Positions 17,347-26,948 are shown, numbered from the stretch's first letter. The stretch: 64,000 bases of DNA from Albimonas pacifica (GCF_900113695.1 NZ_FOQH01000003.1:1-64000); one strand, 5' to 3'. Numbers and translations are program-made. The notes: generated by a model from the sequence alone, not told the origin.

Positions 17347-17592
17347 ATGAGCGACCATACCCATTCCGCGCCCGGCCTCGAGCTGCCGAGCGACATCGTC
17401 TACGTCCGCGAGCTGCGCCCCGAGGAGGCCAAGGCCCTTCCCCCCGGCGCGACCGCCGACGAGGGGGGCGAGCCGCGCCGCCTGTTCGCCATCCACGACG
17501 CCGAGGGCGCGCGGCTGGCGCTGACCGACGACCGGGACCTCGCCTTCGCGCTGGCCCGTCAGCACGACAAGCAGCCGGTCAGCGTCCACTGA
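17347..17592 (+). CDS. DUF1150 family protein
   Basis: An 81-residue protein of the DUF1150 family, recognised from IVYVRELRPEEAKAL and the C-terminal DRDLAFALARQHDKQPVSVH. Function is unknown, but the gene is repeatedly found just after hsp20, so a role with the heat-shock protein is reasonable inference. ATG 17347 is preferred over the overlapping GTG at 17317 because AGGAGAAGGAG lies just upstream. Confidence 0.8.
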   Translation: MSDHTHSAPGLELPSDIVYVRELRPEEAKALPPGATADEGGEPRRLFAIHDAEGARLALTDDRDLAFALARQHDKQPVSVH

Positions 17593-17790
17593 CCGCCGCC
17601 GCCCCGGTCCGCCGGGGCGGCCGGCGCCGCGCTCCGCGCGATCCGCCGCCCTGCGCCGGATCCCCCGGGCGCTGCATCCCTTCCGCTCCCTCGCGCCCGG
17701 TCGTCCCGGGTCGCCTCGGGCCCGGCGTCGCCGGGGCCCGTCCGCCGCGACGCGCCGGGGCGCGCACGGGCGAGGTGCAGACATGAAGAA

Positions 17791-17814
17791 GGGCGCGCCG
17801 AGGCGCGCCCTTTT
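17791..17814 (+). terminator. Rho-independent terminator
   Basis: GGGCGCGCC / GGCGCGCCC form a 9-bp stem with a two-base loop, followed by TTTT on the plus strand. It ends the hsp20-DUF1150 transcript. It also lies 21 bases beyond the stop of hupE on the other strand, where the trailing CTTCTTC is weaker. Confidence 0.75.
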
Positions 17815-17835
17815 CCGTCCAGCTTCGGGCTTGGG

Positions 17836-18423
17836 TCAGGCGAAGGCCAGCGCCAGGCCGGCCGCCGCCGTGGCGCCGCCCAGCGCGCGGGACGCGACCG
17901 GGCCCAGGCGCGCCAGCCCGAGGCCCAGCGCCACGCCCGCGCCATGCAGCGCCGCGGTGGCCGCGACGAAGCCCAGGCCGAAGGCCGCGGCGCCGGCGTC
18001 GCCGAGCTCCGCGCCATGGGCCGCGCCGTGGAACAGCGCGAACAGCGCCGCCAGCCCCGCGCCGACGCGGACGTCGAGGCGCACGGCGGCGGCGACCAGC
18101 AGGCCCAGGGCCACGACGGAGGCGACGATCATCGGCTCGGCCGAGGGCAGGGTCAGCCCGGCCACCGACAGGCCGAAGCCCGCGGTCATGGCCGCCACGA
18201 AGGCCGCGGGGACCATCCACAGCGCCCGGCCGCCGACCTGCGCCGCCCACAGGCCCACGGCGACCATCGCCAGAACGTGGTCGAGCCCGAACAGCGGATG
18301 CAGGACGCCCGCAGCGAGCGACTCGGACGCGCCGTGGACGCCGTGCGCGCCGACATGGGCTGCGGCCGGCGAGACGGCGAGCGCCGCGGCGCCGCTCAGG
18401 GCGAGGGTCAGGAAACGGGTCAT
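17836..18423 (-). CDS. HupE/UreJ-family nickel/cobalt permease-like protein
   Basis: A 195-residue membrane protein with a cleavable-looking N-terminus ending AVSPAAAH and about six further hydrophobic helices. The family signature HPLFGLDHVLAMVAVG (H-x5-DH) and the second motif HGAAHGAEL are present. Members import nickel or cobalt for hydrogenase, urease or cobalamin enzymes. No such enzyme gene is in this window, so the metal is unspecified. GGAGGACC lies just ahead of the ATG. Confidence 0.85.
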   Translation of the reverse strand: MTRFLTLALSGAAALAVSPAAAHVGAHGVHGASESLAAGVLHPLFGLDHVLAMVAVGLWAAQVGGRALWMVPAAFVAAMTAGFGLSVAGLTLPSAEPMIVASVVALGLLVAAAVRLDVRVGAGLAALFALFHGAAHGAELGDAGAAAFGLGFVAATAALHGAGVALGLGLARLGPVASRALGGATAAAGLALAFA

Positions 18424-18558
18424 TCTCGGTCCTCCTTGGGTCCACCCGGCGCCCCGGCAGAGGTCGCGCCGGCGCGGGCCTCCGGCGCCGCGCGGGGCCT
18501 GATTGGCACGCGCCGTCCCGGCGATCAACCCGCGAACCCGCCTGCCGCCGGTCGGCTC

Positions 18559-19431
18559 TCACCACCCCGTCGCGTCGCGCAGGACGCGCAGCATCTGCGC
18601 CGCCGCCAGGCCCGAGATCGCGCAGAACCCCGCCAGCAGGATCCCGAGGAACCGGAAAGGCTTGTCCTCGATCGGCAGGGCGCGGCCGACGCGCCGCCAC
18701 AGCCCGCCCACCCAGGGGCGCGGGGCCGCCAGCCGCAGGATCAGCAGCAGGAACCAGGGAAAGCCGGTCAGCAGCGCCGCGTAGACCTGCGCGCCCGACA
18801 GCGCCCGGAACTCCAGCGCCGCGGCCAGCGTCTCGGGGACCACCGCGACCGCCGTCTCGACCGAGCCGCCGAAGCTGCCGGCGAAGCGGGCGAAGAGCGC
18901 GAAGATCCCCGCGCTCAGCGCCAGCAGCAGGACCAGCTTGAACAGGATGTCGAAGGCGACGTGCAGCGCCAGCCGCCCGGGCCCCGCCCCCGCCAGCCGC
19001 CCGATCATCGCCCCGCCCAGCGCCCAGGAGGCCCAGGTGACCGCGAAGGCCGAGACGAAGCCGTTCAGGATCACCTGCCGCAGCACCAGCTTCAGCGAGG
19101 TCGCGTCGGTGAAGAAGCTGGCGGGCAGTCCGGGGACCGAGAGGAAATAGACCAGCGTCGTCGCCGCCAGCGCCCCGGCCGAGGCCGTCGCCGCGCGCAG
19201 CGCGAAGCGCCCGAAGGGCGCCTCCGGCCCCAGGGCGGCGCGCAGGAAGGCCTCGCTCGCCTCGCGCGCCGCGCTTTCGCCGGCGCCGCCGGGGCGGGCG
19301 AGCTCGCGGGCGAGCGTCGCGGCGGTCCCCTTCAGCAGCCCTGCGTCCCAGTTCCAGGTGACGGCGGCGAGCACGGCGAAGATGCCGACCCCCGCCGCCA
19401 GCGCCACGCCCACCGATGCCAGGAATTCCAT
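18559..19431 (-). CDS. Multi-pass membrane protein of unknown function
   Basis: A 290-residue protein with about five to six predicted membrane helices: residues 1-25, then AASAGALAATTLVYFLSV, FVSAFAVTWASWALGGAMIG, a long ILFKLVLLLALSAGIFALFA, VYAALLTGFPWFLLLILRL, and a last one near FLGILLAGFCAISGLAAA. No family motif was recognised. The ATG at 19431 starts the hydrophobic segment directly; a start at 19464 would add only 11 residues. It stands alone between hupE and the ptsN end of the rpoN operon. Confidence 0.6.
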   Translation of the reverse strand: MEFLASVGVALAAGVGIFAVLAAVTWNWDAGLLKGTAATLARELARPGGAGESAAREASEAFLRAALGPEAPFGRFALRAATASAGALAATTLVYFLSVPGLPASFFTDATSLKLVLRQVILNGFVSAFAVTWASWALGGAMIGRLAGAGPGRLALHVAFDILFKLVLLLALSAGIFALFARFAGSFGGSVETAVAVVPETLAAALEFRALSGAQVYAALLTGFPWFLLLILRLAAPRPWVGGLWRRVGRALPIEDKPFRFLGILLAGFCAISGLAAAQMLRVLRDATGW

Positions 19432-19682
19432 CGCGGCCCCTCCCCGGGCCCCTCCCCGCGCCACGGCGCCCCGGTCCGGGCGCCCCTCGCGCGCAGCCTA
19501 GCACGCCCCGCCGGTCCCCGCCCCGCCGTCGCGGCCGGGCCCGCCCGCCCCCGGCGCCGCGGCCGGAGCGCCGCGCCGGCGCCCGGCCCGCCAGGGGCGC
19601 GCGCGGACGGCGCGGCGCCCGCGAAGCGGGCCCGGGGCGCGGAAGGCGGGCGGGTCAGGGGGGCGGCGGCCGCCGCCGCGGG

Positions 19683-20147
19683 TCAGGCGGCGTCGGTGGT
19701 CAGGGTCTCGACCAGGATCGCGTAGAGCGCGTTCGCATCCTGGGTGGAGCGCAGCTTGGCGCAGCGGCCCTCGTCGCGCAGCAGGCGCGAGACGCGGGCC
19801 AGCGCGCGAAGGTGGTCGGCGCCGGCGTCCTCGGGCGCCAGCAGCAGGAACACCAGGTCCACGGGCGCGCCGTCGGCGGCGTCGAAGTCGACGCCTTTCT
19901 CCAGCCGCGCGAAGTAGCCCATGATCCGCGGCGCGGCCTTCAGCCGGGCGTGCGGGATCGCGACGCCCCGGCCCATGGCGGTGGGGCCCAGGCGCTCGCG
20001 GTCCATCAGGGCCTCGAACACTTCGCGCGCATCCAGGTTGAAGCGGTCCGCCGCGCGGGCCGCCAGCTCCTGGAGCAATTGCTTCTTGCTCGAGGCGCGC
20101 AGGGCGGGGGCGAGCGCCTCCGGCCCGATCAGTTGCTCGAGGGTCAT
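19683..20147 (-). CDS. ptsN: PTS IIA-like nitrogen regulatory protein
   Basis: A 154-residue EIIA(Ntr) protein, the end acceptor of the PEP-PtsP-PtsO regulatory phosphorelay; it signals nitrogen and potassium status rather than importing sugar. The phosphorylated histidine is H66 in GVAIPHARL. The rest follows the mannitol/fructose EIIA fold (DLVFLLLAPEDAG, HLRALARVSRLLRD). It is the last gene of the conserved kdsD-lpt-rpoN-hpf-ptsN operon, 99 bases after hpf. Confidence 0.93.
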   Translation of the reverse strand: MTLEQLIGPEALAPALRASSKKQLLQELAARAADRFNLDAREVFEALMDRERLGPTAMGRGVAIPHARLKAAPRIMGYFARLEKGVDFDAADGAPVDLVFLLLAPEDAGADHLRALARVSRLLRDEGRCAKLRSTQDANALYAILVETLTTDAA

Positions 20148-20246
20148 AAGCCTGTCTCTCGGTCTGCCGGGAACTGCAAGGCGGCCGGCGCTCCCCGCGC
20201 CGGCCTCCGCCGGGTTCGACCCGGTCTCGCTCGCGTTCCGGTTTAT

Positions 20247-20843
20247 TCAGCCTTCGGGAAGATTCGCAGGATCGATCCACCCGATGTTTCCGTCGGGCCG
20301 GCGGAATACCACGTTGATCCCTCCATGGGAATTGTTCTTGAACAGCAGGAACGGTTCGTCGGCCATCTCCATGGCCATCACCGCCTCGCCCACGGTCAGG
20401 GACTGAACCGGGTGGCGCATCTCGGCGATGATCATCGGATCGAGGCTCGCGGGCTCCTCCCAGTCCTCGTCGTGGTGGGCGTCGTCGGCCGCGCCCTGCA
20501 GCACGTAGCCGGCGGCTTCCAGGGCGGGAATCGGGCTCGGGCGTTCCTTGTGGTGGTCCTTCAGCCGCCGCTTGTAGCGGCGCAGCTGCTTCTCGAGCCG
20601 GTCGCAGGCGCTCTCGGCGGCGGCGTAGGGATCGGTCGCCTTGCCCTTGGCCTTGGCCACCATGCCCGTCGAGAGATGGGCGGTCGCGTCGCACACGATC
20701 TCGTGGCGGTCCCGCGAGAAGGTCACCGTGCTGTCGATTGGATTCTCGGCGTATTTTCCCACGGCCGCGAGAAAACGATCCTCGACATGCCCGCGCAGGG
20801 CCTCGCCGACGTCGATCTGCTTGCCGTTCACCTGGATGTGCAT
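20247..20843 (-). CDS. hpf: Ribosome hibernation promoting factor, long form
   Basis: A 198-residue protein. The N-terminal S30AE domain (1-100) starts MHIQVNGKQIDVGEALRGHV and binds the decoding region of the 30S subunit. After a variable linker the C-terminal domain, PVQSLTVGEAVMAMEM...NVVFRRPDGNIGWIDP, mediates dimerisation. Long HPF alone drives 100S ribosome formation in stationary phase. The start is fixed by the standard N-terminus. It lies between rpoN and ptsN as in most proteobacteria. Confidence 0.93.
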   Translation of the reverse strand: MHIQVNGKQIDVGEALRGHVEDRFLAAVGKYAENPIDSTVTFSRDRHEIVCDATAHLSTGMVAKAKGKATDPYAAAESACDRLEKQLRRYKRRLKDHHKERPSPIPALEAAGYVLQGAADDAHHDEDWEEPASLDPMIIAEMRHPVQSLTVGEAVMAMEMADEPFLLFKNNSHGGINVVFRRPDGNIGWIDPANLPEG

Positions 20844-21028
20844 TCTGGCCGACCTCCACTCTTGGCCGCCGCAGGGAGCCAGGGGGGCTCCCTCCGGCCA
20901 TCCCGGCCGCCGGACGATCGGCTGCGCCGCGCCGTTGGCGGCCGTGACCTTCATGTGGGGGGTGCGGGGGCGGTTTGCGAGCTGTGCGGAGGGATATCTC
21001 CGCGGCCTCCCGTCCGCCGCGCCCCCCG

Positions 21029-22543
21029 CTAGGAGGCCGCGGCCGCGGTCTTGAGACGTCTGCGCTGCACCGACGACGGGATGTTCATGCCCTCACGATA
21101 TTTCGCGACAGTACGTCGCGCAATATCCACGCCGTCGTTGCGGAGAATTGCCGTCAATCGGTCGTCCGAGAGGGTCTTGCGCGGGTCCTCGGCGTCGATC
21201 AGCCCCTTGATCCGGTCGCGGATCGCGGCGGCCGAGTGCGCCTCCCCCCCGTCGGTGGAGGCCAGCGCCTGGGTGAAGAACCAGCGCAGCTCGAAAATCC
21301 CCCGCTCGCAGGCGAGGTGCTTGCCGGCCGCGACGCGGCTCACGGTGCTCTCGTGCATCCCGATCTCGTCGGCGACCATGCGCAGGGTCATCGGGCGCAG
21401 CGCGGAGACGCCTTCCTCGAAGAACGCCTCCTGCCGGCGGGCGATCTCGACGGCCACGCGCAGGATGGTGCGGGCGCGCTGCTCGAGGCTCCGCACCAGC
21501 CAGCCGCCGGACTGGCGGCATTCGGAGACGAAGGCGCGCGCCTTCTCGTCCCCGCCCCTGGCCAGCGTCGCCGCATAGGCGTTGTCGACCAGCACCCGGG
21601 GCAGGGTGTCGGTGTTGAGCTCCACCACCCAGCCGCCTTCGGGCCCGCGCTTGATGAAGACGTCGGGCACGGCGGCGAGCGCGGGGGGCGCGGTGAACTC
21701 GCGCCCCGGGCGGGGGTCGAGGGCGCGGATCTCGGCCGCCATCTCCCGCACGTCGGTCTCGTCCACGCCGCAGATCCGCGACAGGGCCTTGAAGTCGGCC
21801 CGCGCCAGCAGCGGCAGGTTGTCGACCATCGCCTGCATGGCGGGGTCGAGCCGGTCCTTCTCGGCGAGCTGCAGGGCCAGGCATTCCGCCAGGCTGCGCG
21901 CCCCGATGCCGGCCGGCTCGCACTGGTGCAGGAGGCCGATCGCATCGTCGAGCACCTGTTCCGAGACGCCCAGACGGCGGGCGGCCTCGTCGGCCTCGAT
22001 GCGCAGGTAGCCCGCCTCGTCGATGTCGGCGGCGAGCGCCATGGCGGCGTTGATCGTGGTGCGCGGCGCGCGGATCAGGGCGAGCTGGCCCGCCAGGTGC
22101 TCGATCAGCGTGGTCTCGGCGCCCAGCGTCTCCTCCAGCGGGGGCAGGTCCGCCGCAGCGCCGCCCGAGCCCGGGCGCGCCACCGGCGCGGTCCAGGTGG
22201 AGGCGGGGGCGGCCTCGCCCAGGCCCTCGCGCCGGCCGGCGCCGTCGGCGTCGTAGAGCTGTTCGGCGCCGGTCTCGTACTGCACCGAGCTGTCGGCGGC
22301 GCCGTCGCGCAGGGCGGCGTCGGCGCTGGCGAGGCGCTCGGTCGTCTCGCGCCGGGGCTCGGGCGTCTCCGGGCCGCTCTCGGCCTCGGGCGCGCGGTCG
22401 AGCAGGGGGTTTCGTTCGATGGCCTCGTCGACGAAGCGGCTGAGCTCCAGGTTCGACATCTGGAGCAGCTTGATCGCCTGCTGCAGCTGGGGCGTCATCA
22501 CCAGCTGCTGCGACGTGCGCAGTTCCAGACGCGGTCCGATCAT
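21029..22543 (-). CDS. rpoN: RNA polymerase sigma-54 factor
   Basis: A 504-residue sigma-54. The N-terminal activator-interacting region reads LVMTPQLQQAIKLLQMSNLEL. An acidic linker follows (about 55-115), then the core-binding domain. The DNA-binding helix-turn-helix region is RMVADEIGMHESTVSRVAAGKH, split around the central HESTVSR. The RpoN box ARRTVAKYRE is at 475-484. It directs transcription of nitrogen-regulated and other activator-dependent genes. Two starts are possible: ATG 22543 with GGGGAG about 11 bases upstream (used here), or GTG 22561. Confidence 0.95.
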   Translation of the reverse strand: MIGPRLELRTSQQLVMTPQLQQAIKLLQMSNLELSRFVDEAIERNPLLDRAPEAESGPETPEPRRETTERLASADAALRDGAADSSVQYETGAEQLYDADGAGRREGLGEAAPASTWTAPVARPGSGGAAADLPPLEETLGAETTLIEHLAGQLALIRAPRTTINAAMALAADIDEAGYLRIEADEAARRLGVSEQVLDDAIGLLHQCEPAGIGARSLAECLALQLAEKDRLDPAMQAMVDNLPLLARADFKALSRICGVDETDVREMAAEIRALDPRPGREFTAPPALAAVPDVFIKRGPEGGWVVELNTDTLPRVLVDNAYAATLARGGDEKARAFVSECRQSGGWLVRSLEQRARTILRVAVEIARRQEAFFEEGVSALRPMTLRMVADEIGMHESTVSRVAAGKHLACERGIFELRWFFTQALASTDGGEAHSAAAIRDRIKGLIDAEDPRKTLSDDRLTAILRNDGVDIARRTVAKYREGMNIPSSVQRRRLKTAAAAS

Positions 22544-22629
22544 GCGGCCGTCGCTCCCCACCCCATGTCTCTCCCCTCGCGGCCCCCTTTCGGGGACCGA
22601 TCAAGGACCGGGCGGGCTAGAGCGTCCTG

Positions 22630-23403
<774 letters not shown>

Positions 23404-23405
23404 GC

Positions 23406-23954
23406 TCAGCCGCCGTTCTGGGCTGGGGGCGTGAACACGCTCTTCACCCGTCCGCCGGAGATCTCGCCGACCCCGGAGTTGAGGTCGATTCGCAGGTTCT
23501 CGCCCGAGATCGCGTTCTCGCCCTGGGTCAGCACCACGTTGCCGCCCATGCGCACCACGCCGCCGGCGACGTCGTATTCCGCCCACTCGCCCCGCGCCGT
23601 CTCGGCGCCCGACGACAGGAACACCGAGCCCTCCGCCCGCAGGCTGTCGATCTCGCCGGTTCCCGGCGCGGCCTCGCCGCCGCCCGCGCCGCCGCCGTAG
23701 TTGACCGTGACCTTGTCCGCGGTCAGGCGCAGCGTGCCTTGGCCGGCGACGACCTCGCCGGTGAAGGTGGCGGTCTGGGCCTGGTTGTTCACCGCCAGGC
23801 TGTCGGCGGTGATCTCGATCGGCTGGGTGGAGTCGTGCTTGAACGATCCGAAGGGATTGTCCCCCGACTGCGCCGCGACGCTCCCCGCGGCGGCCATGGC
23901 GGAGACCATGACGAAGGCGGCGATCCGACGGCGCGGCGCCAATACGAAGCTCAT
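23406..23954 (-). CDS. lptA: LPS transport periplasmic protein LptA
   Basis: A 182-residue OstA/LptA beta-jellyroll protein that forms the periplasmic bridge carrying LPS to the outer membrane. A signal peptide ends near GSVAAQS. The OstA pattern is visible: PIEITADSLAVNNQAQTATF then GEVVAGQGTLRLTADKVTV, and a second repeat EWAEYDVAGGVVRMGGNVVLTQG. An insertion GGGAGGGEAAPG is found between repeats. Operon position between lptC and lptB supports the call. Confidence 0.9.
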   Translation of the reverse strand: MSFVLAPRRRIAAFVMVSAMAAAGSVAAQSGDNPFGSFKHDSTQPIEITADSLAVNNQAQTATFTGEVVAGQGTLRLTADKVTVNYGGGAGGGEAAPGTGEIDSLRAEGSVFLSSGAETARGEWAEYDVAGGVVRMGGNVVLTQGENAISGENLRIDLNSGVGEISGGRVKSVFTPPAQNGG

Positions 23955-24027
23955 GCTCGCGTCCCGTGTCCCGGGGCCTGCGCGCGGGATGCGCGGCGGC
24001 GGCCCGTTTCCCCCCGACCGCGCGGTC

Positions 24028-24687
24028 TCACTCGACCTCGGCCGTCGGCTTCCAGGTCACCCGGACGCCGTTCTCGAACCAAAGATAGTCGCCCGGCGGG
24101 AGGTCGCCAAGCACCTGCGAGGCCTCCGCTCCCTCCTCCACCCGGCGGGCGCGGAAGGAGCCGGACTCGATCGAGCCCGCAGGCCCCTTCGCGCTGACCG
24201 GGCCGGGGGCCTTCGCCTCGCCGCTCTTGAGGTCGGCCTCGATGCGGTCGGTGACGACCTCGTAGCCGTCCGAGGTGGTCATCGTCACCTCGCCGTCGAG
24301 CGACAGCGCCTGCGCCTTGGGCTTCAGCGCGCCATGGGCCGCGGCGACGTCGATCCGCCGCCCCTCGGCCTGGGTGAAGGCGGCGCGCACGGCGTCGAGC
24401 TCCACCAGCGTGGGGTCGGGCCCGTCCGGGGTCGCCATCTCGGCCTCGACCACGAAGGGCTCGCCGGCGGCGGTCGAGCCCTCGATCCGCGGGCGGGAGA
24501 CAGAGAGCCCCTCGCCCAGCTTGATCAGGTCGGCCGAGGAATAGACCAGCCCCAGGTCGAGCTGGTCGCGCCCCGGCAGCAGGAAGATCGCCGACAGCAG
24601 CGCCAGCGCCAGCAGCGGCAGGCCGATCTTCAGCCGGCGCACCAGCCGCGAATAGGCCGAGACGTCGCGGCGCGGGGCGGGCGGCAT
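24028..24687 (-). CDS. lptC: LPS export protein LptC
   Basis: A 219-residue bitopic protein with one N-terminal membrane helix (GLPLLALALLSAIFLL, about 22-37) and a periplasmic beta-jellyroll of the LptC/OstA type. It accepts LPS from LptBFG and hands it to LptA. Sequence conservation is low in this family, so the call rests on topology, length, the SLDGEVTMTTSDGYEV segment, and location between kdsD and lptA. Its start overlaps closely with the kdsD stop (spacing 4 bases). Confidence 0.88.
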   Translation of the reverse strand: MPPAPRRDVSAYSRLVRRLKIGLPLLALALLSAIFLLPGRDQLDLGLVYSSADLIKLGEGLSVSRPRIEGSTAAGEPFVVEAEMATPDGPDPTLVELDAVRAAFTQAEGRRIDVAAAHGALKPKAQALSLDGEVTMTTSDGYEVVTDRIEADLKSGEAKAPGPVSAKGPAGSIESGSFRARRVEEGAEASQVLGDLPPGDYLWFENGVRVTWKPTAEVE

Positions 24688-24691
24688 CGCC

Positions 24692-25720
24692 TCACCCTCC
24701 CGTGCCGGCGCCGGGGCCGGCGCCGTCGACGCCGGCCCGCAGACAGTCGTGGACGTGGATGATGCCCACGGGCGCCGGCCCCCTGGCGGGGTCGGCCACG
24801 AAGATGCACAGCACCGGCCGCTCGCGCCGGTTCATCAGCGCCAGCGCCTCGGAGGCGAGCGCGTCGGGGCGGATGGTGCGCGGATCGCGCGAGCAGACCT
24901 CGCCCGCGCGCCGCTCCAGCAGCCCGTCCATGTTGCGCCGAAGGTCGCCGTCGGTGATCGCCCCGACCAGCGCCCCGTCCGAGCGGGTGACGCCGGCGAT
25001 CCCGAAGCCCTTCTGGCTGATCTCCAGCAGCACGTCGCGCATCGAGGCGTCCTCGTCGACCAGCGGCATCTCCTCGCCCGCGTGCATCACGTCGCGCACC
25101 TTGATCAGCTGCGCCCCCAGCTTGCCGCCGGGGTGGAAGACGCGGAACCGCTCGGCGGTGAAGTCGCGCCGCTCCATCAGCGCCACGGCCAGCGCGTCGC
25201 CCAGCGCCAGCGCCAGCGTGGTGGAGGTGGTGGGCGCGAGCCCGACCGAGCACGCCTCCGGCGCGCGGGGCAGCAGGAGGGCCACGTCCGACTGGCTCAG
25301 CAGCGGCGATTCGGGGCGCGAGGCCATGCCGATCAGCGGAATGGCGAAGCGCTTGCAGTGGGCGATGACGTCCGCGAGCTCCGGCGTGCCGCCCGAGTTC
25401 GACAGCACCAGCGCCACGTCCGCGCGCGTCAGCATCCCGAGGTCGCCGTGCGAAGCCTCGGCCGGGTGCAGGAAGAAGGACGGCGTGCCGGTCGAGGCCA
25501 GCGTGGCGGCGATCTTGCGCCCCACGTGGCCCGACTTGCCCATGCCCGAGACGACGATGCGCCCCTCGCAGGCCAGCATCAGCTCGATCGCGTCGGCGAA
25601 GCTCTCGCCCAGCGTGTCGGCGAAGCCGGCCAGCGCCTCGGCCTCCAGCCGCAGCACGCGGCGGCCGATCTCCATGTCCTTCTCGCGCGCCTGGGCGGGC
25701 GAGGTCTGGGCTTGCGTCAT
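24692..25720 (-). CDS. kdsD: Arabinose-5-phosphate isomerase (KpsF/GutQ family)
   Basis: A 342-residue enzyme converting ribulose-5-phosphate to arabinose-5-phosphate, the first step toward Kdo of the LPS inner core. An SIS isomerase domain (about 40-180) contains VVSGMGKSGHVGRKIAATL, the catalytic-site region FLHPAEASHGDLG, and LVLSNSGGTPEL. Two CBS domains follow (about 205-330). The frame extends upstream, but MTQAQTSPAQ at 25720 gives the normal family length. It is the first gene of the lpt-rpoN operon, 28 bases after rnd. Confidence 0.92.
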   Translation of the reverse strand: MTQAQTSPAQAREKDMEIGRRVLRLEAEALAGFADTLGESFADAIELMLACEGRIVVSGMGKSGHVGRKIAATLASTGTPSFFLHPAEASHGDLGMLTRADVALVLSNSGGTPELADVIAHCKRFAIPLIGMASRPESPLLSQSDVALLLPRAPEACSVGLAPTTSTTLALALGDALAVALMERRDFTAERFRVFHPGGKLGAQLIKVRDVMHAGEEMPLVDEDASMRDVLLEISQKGFGIAGVTRSDGALVGAITDGDLRRNMDGLLERRAGEVCSRDPRTIRPDALASEALALMNRRERPVLCIFVADPARGPAPVGIIHVHDCLRAGVDGAGPGAGTGG

Positions 25721-25748
25721 GGGCACGGGCGGTTCCGCCTTCTTGGGA

Positions 25749-26360
25749 TCAGTGAGAGAAGATGTCCTCTTCCGGCCAGCCCGCGAGATCGAGAGCCGCC
25801 CGGTCCGGCAGGAAGTCGAAACAGCGGGCCGCGATTTCAAGGCGCCCCTCGCGCGCAAGCCGCGTCTCGAGCTCCGCCTTCAGCCGGTGAAGGTGCAGGA
25901 CGTCGGAGGCCGCATACTCCAGCTGCGCCTCGCTGAGCTGGTCCGCGCCCCAGTCCGAGCTCTGCTGGACCTTGGACATGTCGACGCCGAGCAATTCCGC
26001 GCACAGGTTCTTGAGGCCGTGGCGGTCGGTGTAGGTGCGCACCAGCCTGGAGGCGATCTTGGTGCACCACACGGGCCGCGCCAGCACGCCCCAGCGATGG
26101 GCCATGACGGCGATGTCGAAGCGGCCGAAGTGGAACAGCTTCAGCACGTTCGGGTCGGCGAGCATCTTCTCGAGGTTCGGCGCGCGGGGCGCGTCCAGCG
26201 GGATGCGCACCACATGCGCGTTCCCGTCGCCGGAGGAGAGCTGGACCACGCACAGCCGGTCGCGGTGCGGGCGCAGGCCCATGGTCTCGGTGTCGATGGC
26301 GACCACCGGCCCCAGGTCGAGCCCGTCGGGAAGATCGCCCTCGTGGGAATGGATGGTCAT
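25749..26360 (-). CDS. Ribonuclease D-like 3'-5' exonuclease (short form)
   Basis: A 203-residue DEDD-family exonuclease. The four acidic positions are visible: D23 and E25 in VVAIDTETMGL, the D in HFGRFDIAVM, and the Y...D of EYAASDVLHLHRL, which places it in the DEDDy class. The HRDC domains of E. coli RNase D are absent, as in many alphaproteobacterial versions. It probably trims tRNA or other structured RNA 3' ends. The gene ends 28 bases before kdsD on the same strand, so it may head that operon. Confidence 0.88.
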   Translation of the reverse strand: MTIHSHEGDLPDGLDLGPVVAIDTETMGLRPHRDRLCVVQLSSGDGNAHVVRIPLDAPRAPNLEKMLADPNVLKLFHFGRFDIAVMAHRWGVLARPVWCTKIASRLVRTYTDRHGLKNLCAELLGVDMSKVQQSSDWGADQLSEAQLEYAASDVLHLHRLKAELETRLAREGRLEIAARCFDFLPDRAALDLAGWPEEDIFSH

Positions 26361-26463
26361 CGCGAGCCTCCGGCCGTCCGGACCGTCCCGCCGGCCCGCA
26401 TCGGCGCCGGTCATGCCCGCTGGCGCGGCGAAGATCAACCGGGACGGCGATTCGGAGCGGGGG

Positions 26464-26874
26464 TCAGAGGACCAGCGCGGCCAGCAGGAGCAGCGCGAAC
26501 CCCAGCCCCAGCGCCCGATTGATCGTGACGTCCCAGCGCCGCGCGGGCAGGTCGTGGGGCGGATAGTCGACCCGCCAGCGCCCCGCCTCGGCCGAGCGGC
26601 GCAGCAGGTCCATGTCGATCTCGATCTGGGGGACGCGGGCCTGGGGCGGGCGGACGAACAGGGCGCCGGGGTTCCAGCCCTCTTCGCCATGGTGGAAATA
26701 ATACCGATAGCCGTCGAGGTTCACGCCGAAGCGTTCGGCGCAGCTCTGCATCAGGTCGTGGTGGTCGTCGCCCTCGACGCCCAGCTCGGCCAGCGTGGTC
26801 GTGGCGAGGATCTCGCGGCGGGCGGCGGTCTCCTCGCGTACGAAGGCCACGATGTCCTCGAGCGTCGGGCTCAT
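26464..26874 (-). CDS. DUF1493-like protein with C-terminal membrane helix
   Basis: A 136-residue protein. Residues 1-75 resemble DUF1493 (acyl-carrier-protein-like helices), with DIVAFVREETAARREILA, LGVEGDDHHDLMQSCAERFGV and YRYYFHHGEEGWNPG. No phosphopantetheine-attachment DSL motif is present; the corresponding spot reads GDDHHD. A final hydrophobic helix (LGLGFALLLLAALVL) anchors it in the membrane. Function is unknown. It precedes the rnd-kdsD-lpt genes on the same strand, about 100 bases away. Confidence 0.65.
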   Translation of the reverse strand: MSPTLEDIVAFVREETAARREILATTTLAELGVEGDDHHDLMQSCAERFGVNLDGYRYYFHHGEEGWNPGALFVRPPQARVPQIEIDMDLLRRSAEAGRWRVDYPPHDLPARRWDVTINRALGLGFALLLLAALVL

Positions 26875-26902
26875 CGGTCGGGCCTGTCTGCGAGGGGGCC
26901 TG

Positions 26903-26940
26903 AAAAGCCACCGCCCCGCCGAGGGATGCTCGGCGGGGCG
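26903..26940 (-). terminator. Rho-independent terminator after tRNA-Leu
   Basis: A 12-bp perfect stem (CGCCCCGCCGAG, 26912-26923, with its complement 26929-26940) and a five-base loop. On the minus strand it is followed after five bases by TTTT. It sits just downstream of tRNA-Leu. Confidence 0.7.
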
Positions 26941-26948
26941 GGAGCGAC

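Noticed and set aside
18424-18558. Cobalamin or nickel riboswitch upstream of hupE
   Set aside because: No B12-box (GCCACTG) or other recognisable aptamer core is present.
24692-25858. Longer kdsD start at 25858
   Set aside because: It would overlap rnd by more than 100 bases; the extra residues are out of keeping with the family N-terminus.
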